64,000 nucleotides of DNA from Pseudoalteromonas shioyasakiensis (GCF_019134595.1 NZ_CP077770.1:3530501-3594500); one strand, 5' to 3'; shown: positions 46,492-56,709, counted from the stretch's first letter. Translations and numbers: made by a program. The notes: a model not told the origin generated them from the sequence alone.

Positions 46492-46506
46492 GCCCCGCTC
46501 CTATTA

Positions 46507-46869
46507 TTAGCGAATCACTTTTTTCAATACCGCTAACAATTGCTCAGGATTAAATGGCTTAACAATCCAACCAGTTGCACCAGCAGCTTTACCTTCAGAC
46601 TTTTTATCAAGACCCGACTCTGTGGTCAGCATCAGTAAAGGTGTGAACTTGTAATTAGGTAAGCTACGTAATTCACGGATAAGGGTAATACCATCCATTA
46701 CCGGCATATTCACATCAGAAATAACAGCATCAAAGCCTTGTTGTTTTGCGATATTTAAAGCTTCGCTGCCGTCTTTCGCTTCTGTAACATCAAAGCCAGC
46801 TTTTTTAAGCGTAAAACCAACCATTTGGCGCATAGATGCAGAATCGTCTACTGCTAAAATTCTTTTCAT
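46507..46869 (-). CDS. cheY: CheY, single-domain response regulator
   Basis: This 120-residue receiver has acid residues DD at 8-9, phospho-Asp52 (VISDVNMPVMDG), Thr at TTE and Lys in WIVKPF. In Aer2-type clusters the CheY does not act clearly on the flagellar motor. It lies between the STAS gene and cheA. Confidence 0.93.
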   Translation of the reverse strand: MKRILAVDDSASMRQMVGFTLKKAGFDVTEAKDGSEALNIAKQQGFDAVISDVNMPVMDGITLIRELRSLPNYKFTPLLMLTTESGLDKKSEGKAAGATGWIVKPFNPEQLLAVLKKVIR

Positions 46870-46878
46870 AAAAACCTC

Positions 46879-47151
46879 TTAATTGGCATTCTCAAGCACA
46901 AGATAATGGCTTAAGCCCAAACTATTAATTGCCTGTTGCAACGGCTTACTCTCGCCAACCCAAATAATTTTGTGTTGCACCGAAAGCAAATGCTTCTGTA
47001 ATGCACATAAAAGCTGAATTGATGCTGTGTCAGCACGGGTCACCTCACTGATATCCAGACAGATATCATCATTTGCTGACAACTCTTGTAGCAAATCTTG
47101 ATGGAGTGTTTCGACCTGACTAATAGCTAATTCTGTAGGGAGCTTTAACAT
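46879..47151 (-). CDS. STAS-domain protein of the chemosensory cluster
   Basis: This 90-residue protein has a STAS fold with the conserved loop CLDISEVTRADTASIQLL, like anti-sigma-factor antagonists and MlaB. The usual phosphorylatable Ser falls near Thr/Ser in DTASIQ. It is the first gene of the operon, 9 bp before cheY. A STAS gene is also found at the head of the Vibrio cluster III. The 169-bp gap before it has AT-rich sequence and no strong promoter match that I would assign. Confidence 0.75.
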   Translation of the reverse strand: MLKLPTELAISQVETLHQDLLQELSANDDICLDISEVTRADTASIQLLCALQKHLLSVQHKIIWVGESKPLQQAINSLGLSHYLVLENAN

Positions 47152-47320
47152 TACTTATACCTTCCCTGCTTTAAACAATTCATAACAAAAGCTTAGACTG
47201 ACTAAATAAAAATGCCATAATTTGAATCAAAAAATAGTAAAATTTTTTAGTAGCTTAGACATTTATGTCAAAAAAGGAAGCTTTTCTTTTGCTGAAAATG
47301 ACTCCCTTAACCAAGAAAAT

Positions 47321-47938
47321 TTACTTTGCGTAATAATCTGCTATTTTTTTGAACTCTTCAGTCAAAGTTGTGGCGTTTATTAATGGCACACTGCCTTGTT
47401 TAAATTCAGGCTTAAAAATCGCACGTACCGAGCCATCACCATCAACCATCACTACTGACGCGCTATGATCAACGGCATATTCTTGCTCATCACTATCATT
47501 AATTGCGTAAATTAAGCCAAGCTCTCTGACAAATGGAAAAAGCTGTTTGTGTGGGCCTGATACTGCAAGAAAATCAGGATTAAAGTAATCAATGTAGGCT
47601 TTGCGTTTTTCGGTTTTATCACGCTTTGGGTCAACGGCCACAAACCATACCTGCACTTTGTAATCTTGGCTTAACTGCTTTTGTACTGCGGTTAGTTTCG
47701 CCAATGTCATTGGACATATATCAGGGCAACTGGTGTAGCCTAAAAAGACCAAATTCCAATGCCCCATAAACTGACTGTTATCAGCGGGCGCACCATGTTG
47801 ATCGGTTAATAAAAACGGACTAATCGGCTTTGCTTGCTCATAAACCAGTGCTTCTACTTCAGGAGCGGTGTTGTTTTTACCACAACCGGTTACAAACAAT
47901 ACCGCACTGAAACATAAAAAAGCGACGATTCGCGTCAT
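47321..47938 (-). CDS. sco1: Sco1/SenC-family copper chaperone for cytochrome oxidase
   Basis: From ATG 47938 (ATGA overlap with the cyoE stop) this 205-residue lipoprotein (lipobox VTGC) has the Sco motif CPDICP within SCPDICPMTLAKL and a conserved His (VDHSASV). It inserts copper into the CuA site of subunit II. It ends the cytochrome oxidase gene block. Confidence 0.9.
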   Translation of the reverse strand: MTRIVAFLCFSAVLFVTGCGKNNTAPEVEALVYEQAKPISPFLLTDQHGAPADNSQFMGHWNLVFLGYTSCPDICPMTLAKLTAVQKQLSQDYKVQVWFVAVDPKRDKTEKRKAYIDYFNPDFLAVSGPHKQLFPFVRELGLIYAINDSDEQEYAVDHSASVVMVDGDGSVRAIFKPEFKQGSVPLINATTLTEEFKKIADYYAK

Positions 47939-48843
47939 AAAACTAACCATTTATCAATGAATAAGGCGATAAAGAGTAGCATTAAATGCACGATTGAAAA
48001 ACGAAATAAGTCCATTGCTGTATCATCTTTTGGGGCAATTTTTAGTTTTAACGCTTTATAAATGAATATCGCGTTTAAAACGCTTGCACCTAATAAGTAA
48101 ATTAGCCCTGACATGCCAATTAAATAAGGCAACACACATACCAAAGCAAGCAAAATGCTGTAGCCAATAACGCAGGTTTTACAAAATTCGATACCGTGAG
48201 TAACAGGCAACATAGGAATTTTTGCCCGCTCATAATCGCTTTTACGTGCAATCGCTAATGCCCAAAAATGTGGTGGGGTCCAAGTAAATATAATCATCAC
48301 TAACAGCCAAGGAGCCGCAGCCATATGGCCTGTTTCAGACACCCACCCTAACAGCGGTGGCATAGCACCAGCCAAACCACCAATAACAATATTTTGCGGT
48401 GTAGCACGCTTTAAAAATGAGGTGTAAATAAAGGCATAGCCGACAAGCGCAAACAAAGTAAGAATCGCTGTGAGTGTATTCGCCCATACCATAAGCATAA
48501 CAAAACCTAGCACACCAATAGTCGCAGCAAAGCTCAAAGCATGTTGTTTACTGAGCCGACCTTTTGCCACAGGACGATGACGTGTACGTGCCATTTTGCT
48601 GTCGATTTCACTATCAACAACATGATTGATCACGGCAGCAGCAGCAGACAGCAAGCCAATGCCTAGCAAACTTGCAAGCTGCACAAAGACCCCTCGCCCA
48701 ACATCGGGAGCCAATGCCAAGCCAACCCACGCTGTTAGTACAAGCATGGCAACTACTTTAAACTTACTGATAGCTAAGTAATCTTTAAGTAACTCTGAAC
48801 TTTGAATAAATAATGATTTTTCTGAGCTTAGTAATAATGCCAT
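47935..48843 (-). CDS. cyoE: CyoE/CtaB, protohaem IX farnesyltransferase
   Basis: From ATG 48843 (AGGAGG upstream; the GTG at 48846 is less likely) the protein has 302 residues and about nine transmembrane segments. The prenyltransferase aspartate motifs are in VINHVVDSEIDSKMART and the second YERAKIPMLPV region. It makes haem O for haem A. It follows ctaA by 9 bp. Confidence 0.92.
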   Translation of the reverse strand: MALLLSSEKSLFIQSSELLKDYLAISKFKVVAMLVLTAWVGLALAPDVGRGVFVQLASLLGIGLLSAAAAVINHVVDSEIDSKMARTRHRPVAKGRLSKQHALSFAATIGVLGFVMLMVWANTLTAILTLFALVGYAFIYTSFLKRATPQNIVIGGLAGAMPPLLGWVSETGHMAAAPWLLVMIIFTWTPPHFWALAIARKSDYERAKIPMLPVTHGIEFCKTCVIGYSILLALVCVLPYLIGMSGLIYLLGASVLNAIFIYKALKLKIAPKDDTAMDLFRFSIVHLMLLFIALFIDKWLVL

Positions 48844-48852
48844 CACAGCCTC

Positions 48853-49842
48853 CTAGGTTCTTATTTTTAAGTGGAAGCATAGTCTTACCATGCTAAGCAA
48901 TAACAATGCGGCCATTAGATTGTGCGCAAGCGCAACACTTAACGGAAAGTGCCAATGCACAACAGCTAGGCCTAAACAGATTTGGCACAACAAAGCGATT
49001 AACACAGTGACTGTGCAGTGCTTAATTTTTCGTGAGTAACAGCGTGAATATATGCGCCACATGATAATCGCTAACACCACACAAGTAACCAGCGCCCAAA
49101 TACGATGCAGTAAGTGAATAGACATACGCGCTTGCTGCGATAACACGCCATATTCATAGGTACTGTGCTCGAGCGGCAATTGAAAAACGCTCTTCAAAGA
49201 AAACGGTTGTCCGTAGCTACACAGCGGTAAGCCATTACAGTGTGGAGCGGCGTAATTAGCTGCAAGCCAGCCACCCAATGCAATTTGCAGTATTAGCACC
49301 ACCAAGCCCACCAGCGCTAATCGGTAATATGGCTTTGCGCCACTATCACTGCTAGCTACAGGTTCGGTTTTTAAACGTAGATACAATAAAAACAGCAACG
49401 ACAAAATGCTAAAACCGCCAAGCAAGTGCCCCATAACAACCAAGGGCTGTAGGTTCATAGTGACAGTCCACATACCTAATACGGCCTGGAATATCACCAG
49501 CAATAATAGTGCTAATGGCAGTTTAACCGGCGTATTAGGATATTGGCGTTTTAAAAATGCAAAAACAAACAACGCTAAAATTAATAGGCCAAGGGCACCG
49601 GCAAAATAGCGATGGATCATTTCTTTCCAAGCTTTTGCTGCTTCAAACATCATATCAGGGTAGTTGTTTTCAACATGTAACAGAGCCGTTTCATGTTTTG
49701 GGACAGTTAAAAATCCATAGCAACCTGGCCAGTCAGGGCAACCAAGCCCAGCATCACTCAGCCGTGTATAAGCACCAAGCCCAACAACTAAGATAGAGAA
49801 GAAAACCGTAATTAAGACTAAATATTTATAATTTTTATACAT
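48853..49842 (-). CDS. ctaA: CtaA, haem A synthase
   Basis: This 329-residue membrane protein has about eight transmembrane segments, the opening LGAYTRLSDAGLGCPDWPG, and conserved histidines (MIHRYFAG, HLLHRIWA). It oxidises haem O to haem A. It lies between a CxxxC protein gene and cyoE. Confidence 0.92.
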   Translation of the reverse strand: MYKNYKYLVLITVFFSILVVGLGAYTRLSDAGLGCPDWPGCYGFLTVPKHETALLHVENNYPDMMFEAAKAWKEMIHRYFAGALGLLILALFVFAFLKRQYPNTPVKLPLALLLLVIFQAVLGMWTVTMNLQPLVVMGHLLGGFSILSLLFLLYLRLKTEPVASSDSGAKPYYRLALVGLVVLILQIALGGWLAANYAAPHCNGLPLCSYGQPFSLKSVFQLPLEHSTYEYGVLSQQARMSIHLLHRIWALVTCVVLAIIMWRIYSRCYSRKIKHCTVTVLIALLCQICLGLAVVHWHFPLSVALAHNLMAALLLLSMVRLCFHLKIRT

Positions 49843-49862
49843 CTTTATCCCCTTAATGAGGT

Positions 49863-50357
49863 TTAACTTGAACGCGCATAGTTAAGTAGTTTCTTTAAGT
49901 CTTTAAGTAAGCCTTTTTGAATAAGTCTGTTTTGTTCTGGCTCAGCCGTGTAGGGGTAATGCAAAACCACTAAGCCCATGTGATCAACCAAATATAAGTC
50001 TCCCGCTTTGAGCGCAGGACTTACTGCTAATTGACGCCAATTTGCCGATACCTGCTGTTGATTTGTCAGTACCGCCACATCCACTTTTTGCTGATTTTTA
50101 CCTAAAGCGACATATAGGTTATCTAGACTGGCTAATTGGTTTGCACAAACTTCACTGCACTCTTTTGGATAATTAAGCGCAATAGTCCACTGTTTAGGAT
50201 CGCCTTGTTGCCAATCAGCTAATTTAACTTCTTCGCTTAAAAGCTCACCATGATTACTCGAACCACTCGGTAACCACTCAAGCTTTAATGCTGCATAAGC
50301 AAGTACCAGCGGCACAAAACAGCATAAAACGAATAAACTAAGCGGGTTTATTTTCAT
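49863..50357 (-). CDS. Thioredoxin-fold-like membrane-anchored protein of the cox locus
   Basis: This 164-residue protein has an N-terminal membrane anchor (about 5-24) and a periplasmic domain. The segment YPKECSEVCANQL contains a CxxxC motif reminiscent of Sco, and a conserved-looking GDLYLVDHMGLVVLHY strand. Similar proteins accompany ctaA in gammaproteobacteria, so a role in oxidase assembly is likely. It overlaps SURF1 by 20 bp. Confidence 0.7.
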   Translation of the reverse strand: MKINPLSLFVLCCFVPLVLAYAALKLEWLPSGSSNHGELLSEEVKLADWQQGDPKQWTIALNYPKECSEVCANQLASLDNLYVALGKNQQKVDVAVLTNQQQVSANWRQLAVSPALKAGDLYLVDHMGLVVLHYPYTAEPEQNRLIQKGLLKDLKKLLNYARSS

Positions 50358-51087
50358 AACCTCTCCTTCTCATCGCAAAATAAGCAATAACCACACACGC
50401 TAAGCCGATTAATAACCATTGCACGGCATAGGCGTAATGTTTATCTGGCCCCATCACGACACTCTGGTAATGCGGGGTTGCAATACCATCTGCCTCATTG
50501 CGATAACCAATAAAGTCTTGTAAGGGCTTTGCTAATTGAGCACTAAAGATTGCTAAATCGATGCCTTGAATACGTTTAGGCCAACCTTGCTCTGCACCAA
50601 TCTCATCGGCAAGAGTGAAGCCTTGTAAGTTGCCTTGTTTCAATTGCACTGTAGCCGTAAACCTTGTTGATTCTGGCCACACAACGGTTGGCAACTGGCT
50701 GCGGTTTGTTGGAGCTTTTAGCCAACCAAAGTTAACGATTAAAGGCGCGGTTTCACCTGCAATTGTCATCGCTACCAGTAAGTCATAACCCACTTGCCCT
50801 TGGTAAATTTGATTATCAAGTAGCCAGTACTGTTGTTTATTTACCTCGCCAGAAACCTTGACTTGCAAGCCCGTTTTATTCAGCTCTCTAGGTAAATTTT
50901 GCAGCTCTTGCCAGCTTATAACCCCTTGCTCTTTCGAAACGGCCAACTGGCTTAGTTGCTGCTGTTTTTGTTCGCCTCGCTGGTATTGCCAAACGCTTAG
51001 TCGTAAACAAATAAGCACTGCAAGTATCACAACGCAAATTGCGATAATTGAGCTAAGCTTTTGTTTACGCCATAAAATTAACTGCAT
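50338..51087 (-). CDS. SURF1-family cytochrome oxidase assembly protein
   Basis: This 249-residue protein has two transmembrane helices (about 12-31 and 220-240) flanking a periplasmic domain with NFGWLKAPTNR and the C-terminal YAVQWLLIG. SURF1 helps build the haem a centre of subunit I. It is divergent from the DUF2909 gene across 14 bp. Confidence 0.88.
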   Translation of the reverse strand: MQLILWRKQKLSSIIAICVVILAVLICLRLSVWQYQRGEQKQQQLSQLAVSKEQGVISWQELQNLPRELNKTGLQVKVSGEVNKQQYWLLDNQIYQGQVGYDLLVAMTIAGETAPLIVNFGWLKAPTNRSQLPTVVWPESTRFTATVQLKQGNLQGFTLADEIGAEQGWPKRIQGIDLAIFSAQLAKPLQDFIGYRNEADGIATPHYQSVVMGPDKHYAYAVQWLLIGLACVVIAYFAMRRRGYENKPA

Positions 51088-51101
51088 TTGGAATACCTAA
51101 T

Positions 51102-51413
51102 ATGATTAAAATCATTATTGTTTTGTTATTACTTTATATTCTGTTCAACCTATTTAGAGCGCTGTTTGTGATGATGTCAGCAAAAGAGCACTCGAAACCC
51201 ATGTCGCATTACTTAGGTCGTCGAGTGCTGTTTTCAGGTATTGTGCTGGTGCTCATCATTGCCGCAATGAAATTAGGCTTTATTCACACCAACCCGTCGC
51301 CGCTTCACAAAGCTACAGCACGTACACAAATACAAATAAACACAACCACACCACATCAACAAAGTGCCAATACCAAGCAGCCGCTTGAAAGGCAAAGTGC
51401 TTTTCACTCGTGA
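51102..51413 (+). CDS. DUF2909 small membrane protein, with tail overlapping cox3
   Basis: This 103-residue protein has two transmembrane helices (about 1-24 and 43-63), the layout of DUF2909 proteins in cytochrome oxidase loci, but its last 33 residues are polar and read antisense to the 3' end of the subunit III gene (101-bp overlap). Family members are usually about 70 residues. It is the only plus-strand gene in the cox block. A role in oxidase assembly is suggested by position only. Confidence 0.7.
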   Translation: MIKIIIVLLLLYILFNLFRALFVMMSAKEHSKPMSHYLGRRVLFSGIVLVLIIAAMKLGFIHTNPSPLHKATARTQIQINTTTPHQQSANTKQPLERQSAFHS

Positions 51414-52203
51414 AGTGGCCTTTAAAAATTCTAAGTAGCACCACAAATAAAATAATGGTGCCTAGTGTCACGTGCATACCGTGAAAGCCCGTTAACAAGA
51501 AAAAGGTATTCCCATAAACGCCCGCATCTAAGGTCAAACCTAAATCTTGGTATGCATGCATATACTCGTAAACTTGTAAGCCAAGGAAAATCACACCTAA
51601 CAGCACGGTTAAAGATAAAAATACCTTTAGAGCGCCGCGCTTATTGTTTTCTATCGCAACATGAGCAAAGTGAATTGTGACCGATGAGGTAAGCAGAATA
51701 AGCGTGTTGATCAATGGTAGACCTTGCCAGCCCATAGCCTGTGTGGTCTCGCCCGCTGGCGTAGTTAATAGCGGCCATACGGCTTCAAAGGTTGGCCAAA
51801 GTACTTCGTTGGTCATGGCATTATTACCAGCGCCACCGAGCCAAGGCACTGAAATCATTCGAGCGTAAAAAAGAGCGCCAAAAAATGCCATAAAGAACAT
51901 AACCTCAGAGAATATAAACCAGCTCATACCTTGTCTGAATGAGCGGTCCATTTGTGCTGAGTAAAGCCCTTTATGAGATTCTTCAATAACGTTTCTAAAC
52001 CAGCTAAAAACCATATAAATTAATATGGCAATGCCTAGATACAAGACATACTGACCACTACTGCCTTCACCACTTACTTGCATCACAGTTAAACCAGCAC
52101 CGACAGCAATTAAAAACATCGCAATGGCGCCAACTATTGGCCAAGGACTCTCGGCTGGAACATAGTATTTTTCATAATTTTGATTCATTTTGTTTGCTCC
52201 CAA
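51313..52203 (-). CDS. ctaE: Cytochrome c oxidase subunit III
   Basis: This 296-residue protein has seven transmembrane segments, with WFRNVIEESHKG, FFMAFFGALF and the C-terminal WYWHFVDVVWL motif. It is part of the caa3-type oxidase. It starts 22 bp after the ctaG stop and its 3' end overlaps the DUF2909 gene on the other strand. Confidence 0.94.
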   Translation of the reverse strand: MGANKMNQNYEKYYVPAESPWPIVGAIAMFLIAVGAGLTVMQVSGEGSSGQYVLYLGIAILIYMVFSWFRNVIEESHKGLYSAQMDRSFRQGMSWFIFSEVMFFMAFFGALFYARMISVPWLGGAGNNAMTNEVLWPTFEAVWPLLTTPAGETTQAMGWQGLPLINTLILLTSSVTIHFAHVAIENNKRGALKVFLSLTVLLGVIFLGLQVYEYMHAYQDLGLTLDAGVYGNTFFLLTGFHGMHVTLGTIILFVVLLRIFKGHFTSEKHFAFQAAAWYWHFVDVVWLCLFVFVYVL

Positions 52204-52225
52204 TTAGCAATTAGCTTGGCGGCTT

Positions 52226-52756
52226 TTAATCGTTTTTAGCCACAACATGCCCGCTAATATCAAACACGGTATACGACAACGTCAGTTCCTCAACATCGTC
52301 GGGTAACTCAGTATCAACATAAAACAACAAGGTAAATTCCATTTCTTCACCGGCTTTCATTGGCTGCTGATCAAAGCAAAAACAGGCGATTTTGTGTAAG
52401 TACTTTGCCGCTTTCCCCGGTGATACCGATGGAATTGCTTGCATGACTTTGTCTTCATTACTGGTGTTCTTTGCTGAGAATTTAACTTCACGCATGGCAC
52501 CAGGTTGTACCGCCACGCTGTATTGCTCAGACTGCACCTTAAATGGCGCGCCGCTTTGAGCGTGAGTGGTAAAGCTGACATCAACTTGGCGCTGTGTATT
52601 TATTGATTCACTCGCGCTCGCTTTTTCTAATGATGGCTTACCATTCAACCCTGTAACGTCGCAAAACACGTCGTAAAGCGGCACCATTGCAAAAGCAAAT
52701 GCGAACATGAGCAAGCATGTAATCAGCAGTTTTTTTAGCAAAGGTGCATGGTTCAT
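52226..52756 (-). CDS. ctaG: CtaG/Cox11, copper chaperone for CuB
   Basis: This 176-residue protein has one transmembrane helix (about 8-27) and a periplasmic beta domain with the copper motif CFCFDQQP. It delivers copper to subunit I. It overlaps the ctaD stop by one base. Confidence 0.92.
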   Translation of the reverse strand: MNHAPLLKKLLITCLLMFAFAFAMVPLYDVFCDVTGLNGKPSLEKASASESINTQRQVDVSFTTHAQSGAPFKVQSEQYSVAVQPGAMREVKFSAKNTSNEDKVMQAIPSVSPGKAAKYLHKIACFCFDQQPMKAGEEMEFTLLFYVDTELPDDVEELTLSYTVFDISGHVVAKND

Positions 52757-54351
52757 TACTTAATCTCCGGCGGTGTTTCAAAAGTGTGATAAGGCGCTGG
52801 AGAATCTACTTCCCACTCTAAACCTTCAGCTCCATCCCATACTTTGGCAGGCGCTTTTTCACCCCCTCTAGCACATTTAAATACCACTAACACAAACAAC
52901 AGTTGCGATAAGCCAAATGCAAAACCACCAATACTGATAATGGCGTTAAAGTCAGCGAATTGCAGAGCATAGTCAGGAATACGACGCGGCATACCGGCAA
53001 GACCAACAAAGTGCATAGGGAAGAACAGCACGTTGACACTGATTAGCGATAACCAGAAATGCCATTTCGCTAGCGTTTCGTTGTACATGTTGCCGGTCCA
53101 TTTCGGTAGCCAATAATAGGCTCCCGCCATAATTGAGAACACAGCCCCTGTCACAAGCACATAATGGAAGTGTGCCACCACAAAATAGGTATCGTGATAC
53201 TGGAAATCTGCCGGTGTAATCGCAAGCATCAAGCCGGAGAAACCACCTAAGGTGAATAACACAATAAAGGCGATGGCAAACATCATCGGAATTTCGAAGC
53301 TAATCGAACCGCGCCACATGGTGGCCACCCAGTTAAACACTTTGACGCCCGTTGGCACCGAGATAAGCATAGTGGCGTACATGAAGAACAACTCACCAGC
53401 CACAGGCATCCCAGTGGTAAACATATGGTGTGCCCAAACGATAAAACTTAGCAGCGCAATTGATGAAGTTGCATACACCATAGACGCATAGCCAAATAAT
53501 TTTTTACGCGAAAAGGTCGGCACAATAGTCGATATAATGCCAAAAGCCGGCAAAATCATGATGTACACTTCTGGGTGACCGAAGAACCAGAAAATATGCT
53601 GGAACATCACAGGGTCGCCCCCTCCCGCGGCATCAAAAAAGCTCGTTGCAAAGTATTTATCGGTCAACACCATAGTGACCGCCCCAGCTAGAACTGGCAT
53701 AACAGCAATTAACAAAAATGCTGTGATTAACCATGTCCATACAAATAGCGGCAGCTTCATCCACGTCATACCCGGCGCTCTTAAGTTGACGATAGTCACG
53801 ATAACGTTAATCGCCCCCATAATTGAGCTGATACCCATGATATGTACGGCAAACACAAAAAGTGCAGTGTTGTCGTTACTGTAAGTTGTTGATAGTGGTG
53901 CGTAGAAAGTCCAACCAAACGCAGGACCACCACCAGGCATAAGTAACGAAGCCAAGAGGATTAAAAATGCGAAAGGCAAAATCCAAAAGCTCCAGTTATT
54001 CATACGAGGTAAGGCCATATCTGGTGCGCCTATCATCATAGGTACCATCCAGTTTGCAAGCCCAGTGAATGCAGGCATAACGGCACCAAACACCATGATC
54101 AAACCATGTACGGTAGTCATTTGGTTAAAAAAGTGCGGATCAACTAACTGTAACCCAGGCTGAAACAGTTCAGCGCGGATCACCATTGCCATCGCTCCAC
54201 CAATTAAAAACATGGTGAGTGAAAAAATCAGGTATAAACTCCCGATGTCTTTATGATTGGTGGTGTAAAGCCAACGCTTAAAACCTTTAGCAGGATGATG
54301 ATGGTCGTGATGCGCATGCCCAGTTGCTTGCTCGTTAATAACGTTACTCAT
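52756..54351 (-). CDS. ctaD: Cytochrome c oxidase subunit I
   Basis: This 531-residue protein has twelve transmembrane segments and the CuB/haem motifs ([33 protein letters not shown]). It is the catalytic subunit that reduces oxygen. It overlaps ctaC by one base. Confidence 0.96.
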   Translation of the reverse strand: MSNVINEQATGHAHHDHHHPAKGFKRWLYTTNHKDIGSLYLIFSLTMFLIGGAMAMVIRAELFQPGLQLVDPHFFNQMTTVHGLIMVFGAVMPAFTGLANWMVPMMIGAPDMALPRMNNWSFWILPFAFLILLASLLMPGGGPAFGWTFYAPLSTTYSNDNTALFVFAVHIMGISSIMGAINVIVTIVNLRAPGMTWMKLPLFVWTWLITAFLLIAVMPVLAGAVTMVLTDKYFATSFFDAAGGGDPVMFQHIFWFFGHPEVYIMILPAFGIISTIVPTFSRKKLFGYASMVYATSSIALLSFIVWAHHMFTTGMPVAGELFFMYATMLISVPTGVKVFNWVATMWRGSISFEIPMMFAIAFIVLFTLGGFSGLMLAITPADFQYHDTYFVVAHFHYVLVTGAVFSIMAGAYYWLPKWTGNMYNETLAKWHFWLSLISVNVLFFPMHFVGLAGMPRRIPDYALQFADFNAIISIGGFAFGLSQLLFVLVVFKCARGGEKAPAKVWDGAEGLEWEVDSPAPYHTFETPPEIK

Positions 54352-55493
54352 TAGTTCGCCTCCGCAGCTGCATCAATCGCGGCTTGAATTTGACTCGGTT
54401 GGATAACATCGCCGGTATCATTACCCCACGCGTTTCGCTTATAAGTAATAACCGCAGCAAGTTGCTTAATTGAAAGCTGTTTATCAAACGCTTGCATTGC
54501 TGTGCCAGGCTTACCGTGTAACACAATATCTATGTGATCTTTTACATCACCTAACACAATGGGGCTGCCTTTAAGTGCTGGAAACACGCCTGGTAAGCCC
54601 ATACCAGTAGGTTGATGACATGCCGCACAACTTGCCATATACACTTGCTCACCTAAGACCATAAGCTCTTCTTTAGGTAATGTTTGATCAAGCAAAGCCG
54701 CATCTGCTGCAGCCGCATTGGCTTTTTCTTGCTTGGCATCTGCAAGCCAATTAGCAAACTCATCTTCAGGTAAGGCTTTCACCACAACAGGCATAAAGCC
54801 ATGATCTTTACCGCATAACTCAGCACATTGACCACGGTACACACCTGGCTCGTTAATACGTGTCCACGCTTCATTGATAAATCCAGGATTTGCGTCCTTT
54901 TTAACCGCAAAATCAGGCACCCACCATGAATGAATTACATCGTCTGAGGTCATTAAAAAGCGAACTTTTTTATTGATAGGAAGTACTAGCGGTTTATCTA
55001 CCTCGAGCAAATAATGCTCAGTTTTCTCTGCTTGGTTGTCTATTTGATCTTTGGGAGTAGATAGAATCGAGTAATAAGCAATGTCTTCACCCATGTACTC
55101 GTAATGCCACTTCCATTGTGAGCCGGTCACTTTAATGGTGATATCGGCTTTAGAGGCATCTTCCATGGCAATCAAAGTTTTTGTCGCTGGCACAGCCATG
55201 GCGATTAAGATGACAAATGGAATGGCAGTCCAAAGTATTTCAACTTTTGTACTTTCATGAAATTGGGCAGGCTTGGCCCCTTTGGATTTACGGTGGTGTA
55301 TTAAAGCCCAAAACATCACCGCAAATACGATGATGCCGATTACACAGCAGATAATAAATATCGTCATGTGTAACTCATAAACATTATTACTTATATCGGT
55401 CACCCCTTTTCGCATATTGTATTGGCTATTTGCCAATGCAAGCTCAGGAAGTGCAAACAATATAAGCCACAAGGCGTAACGCAGTTTACCCAT
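54351..55493 (-). CDS. ctaC: Cytochrome c oxidase subunit II with fused cytochrome c
   Basis: This 380-residue protein has a signal peptide, two transmembrane helices (about 40-62 and 85-107), a CuA domain ([14 protein letters not shown]) and a C-terminal cytochrome c domain with CAACH. The fused haem marks a caa3-type enzyme. It is first in the operon ctaC-ctaD-ctaG-ctaE. Confidence 0.95.
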   Translation of the reverse strand: MGKLRYALWLILFALPELALANSQYNMRKGVTDISNNVYELHMTIFIICCVIGIIVFAVMFWALIHHRKSKGAKPAQFHESTKVEILWTAIPFVILIAMAVPATKTLIAMEDASKADITIKVTGSQWKWHYEYMGEDIAYYSILSTPKDQIDNQAEKTEHYLLEVDKPLVLPINKKVRFLMTSDDVIHSWWVPDFAVKKDANPGFINEAWTRINEPGVYRGQCAELCGKDHGFMPVVVKALPEDEFANWLADAKQEKANAAAADAALLDQTLPKEELMVLGEQVYMASCAACHQPTGMGLPGVFPALKGSPIVLGDVKDHIDIVLHGKPGTAMQAFDKQLSIKQLAAVITYKRNAWGNDTGDVIQPSQIQAAIDAAAEAN

Positions 55494-55930
55494 GTGACGG
55501 CTCCTTTAGATGCTATTGCAAGACGCAAAGCGAAAAGGCGGTACAACAATATGCCCATTCGTTTTTCTTATTGTTCAGAGCGACTACGTATCATTTTGAC
55601 CCACTGATGATACCGACCCCCTGTCTAACACCTCGCACATTTTTGTGTCTTTTTATTAATTAGGTGTTAATACAGTGTATTAACCAATTAGTTAAAAAAT
55701 GACCAATAAGCAAGTTTTAATGATAATAAATGTTTATTTTGGTGCAGAAATAACAACTATAATCAGCGCGTTATTTAATGTTCAGGAGTAAAAACGAAAT
55801 ATAAAAAGAGAGGAAAACTGCGCCATATAAGGCTTTAAATGAAGAGTAAGGATTCACAAATCCTATTTAAGTAGTAAAATTTCAGCGGCGCACCAAATTG
55901 AGTCAATTTAATGCACCAAATTGGGAACAC
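55494..55930. promoter_or_regulatory. Divergent/terminal intergenic region between ctaC and lexA
   Basis: This 437-bp AT-rich stretch holds the ctaC promoter region and the lexA 3' end; I cannot place a promoter with confidence. At the lexA side an 11-mer GCACCAAATTG occurs twice, 23 bp apart (55890-55900, 55913-55923), with the palindrome AAATTGAGTCAATTT between the first copy and the second. No gene is seen. Confidence 0.5.
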
Positions 55931-56548
55931 TTACATCCAATCAGCGTTACGAATTACACCTACCGCTAATCCCTCGATGTTGAACGACTCGTGCTCTAGA
56001 TCAACCTCGATAGGCGAAAACTCTTCGTTCTCAGCATGTAAAAGCACTTTGCGACCCGCTTTTTCTAGACGCTTAACTGTTACATCTTCATCGACTCGAG
56101 CTACAACTACTTGCCCGTTTTCAGCAACTTGTGTTCTGTGTACTGCAAGCAAGTCGCCATCCATAATACCAATGTCTTTCATACTCATGCCATTTACACG
56201 CAGTAAGAAATCGGCTGCAGGCTTAAATAATGAAGGATCAACTTGGCAGTGACTTTCAACATGCTCTTGCGCCAAAATAGGTTCACCGGCTGCAACACGG
56301 CCAATTAAAGGTAAGCCTAGTTGCTCTGGCTCATCTTCTTCAATTAACTGAATACCGCGACTCGCCCCTGGCTTCATTTTGATCATGCCTTTTTTTGCCA
56401 GTGCTTTTAGGTGTTCTTCAGCAGCGTTGGCACTTTTAAAACCCAATGTTTGAGCTATTTCAGCACGCGTAGGTGGCATGCCTGTATCTTTAATAAAGAC
56501 TTTAATTAGTTCTAAAATTTGCGATTGGCGTTTAGTTAATGGGCGCAT
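55931..56548 (-). CDS. lexA: LexA, SOS repressor
   Basis: This 205-residue protein has the winged-helix DNA-binding domain ([22 protein letters not shown]), the Ala-Gly cleavage site (VAAGEP), nucleophile Ser in NGMSMKDIG and catalytic Lys in VTVKRLE. It represses the SOS genes, including probably the ICE umuDC. Two LexA boxes lie upstream. Confidence 0.96.
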   Translation of the reverse strand: MRPLTKRQSQILELIKVFIKDTGMPPTRAEIAQTLGFKSANAAEEHLKALAKKGMIKMKPGASRGIQLIEEDEPEQLGLPLIGRVAAGEPILAQEHVESHCQVDPSLFKPAADFLLRVNGMSMKDIGIMDGDLLAVHRTQVAENGQVVVARVDEDVTVKRLEKAGRKVLLHAENEEFSPIEVDLEHESFNIEGLAVGVIRNADWM

Positions 56549-56552
56549 ACAA

Positions 56553-56568
56553 CTGGTTTTCCATACAG
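56553..56568. promoter_or_regulatory. LexA box 1 upstream of lexA
   Basis: CTGGTTTTCCATACAG fits CTG-N10-CAG and begins 5 bp before the lexA start. With the box at 56578 it forms the paired autoregulatory operators known from E. coli lexA. Confidence 0.82.
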
Positions 56569-56577
56569 TACATTTAA

Positions 56578-56593
56578 CTGTGAGTATATACAG
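56578..56593. promoter_or_regulatory. LexA box 2 upstream of lexA
   Basis: CTGTGAGTATATACAG (on the minus strand CTGTATATACTCACAG) is a near-perfect match to the LexA consensus, 25 bp from the first box. It completes the operator pair. Confidence 0.88.
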
Positions 56594-56709
56594 TTATTTG
56601 AAAATCGCAAATTTAAATTATCCCCTTCATATTGCTACAAAACTAACATTGAACCACACCGAAAGATGCCATAAGGTATTATCTTTTATTAGCAGGCTAA
56701 GGAAACACA

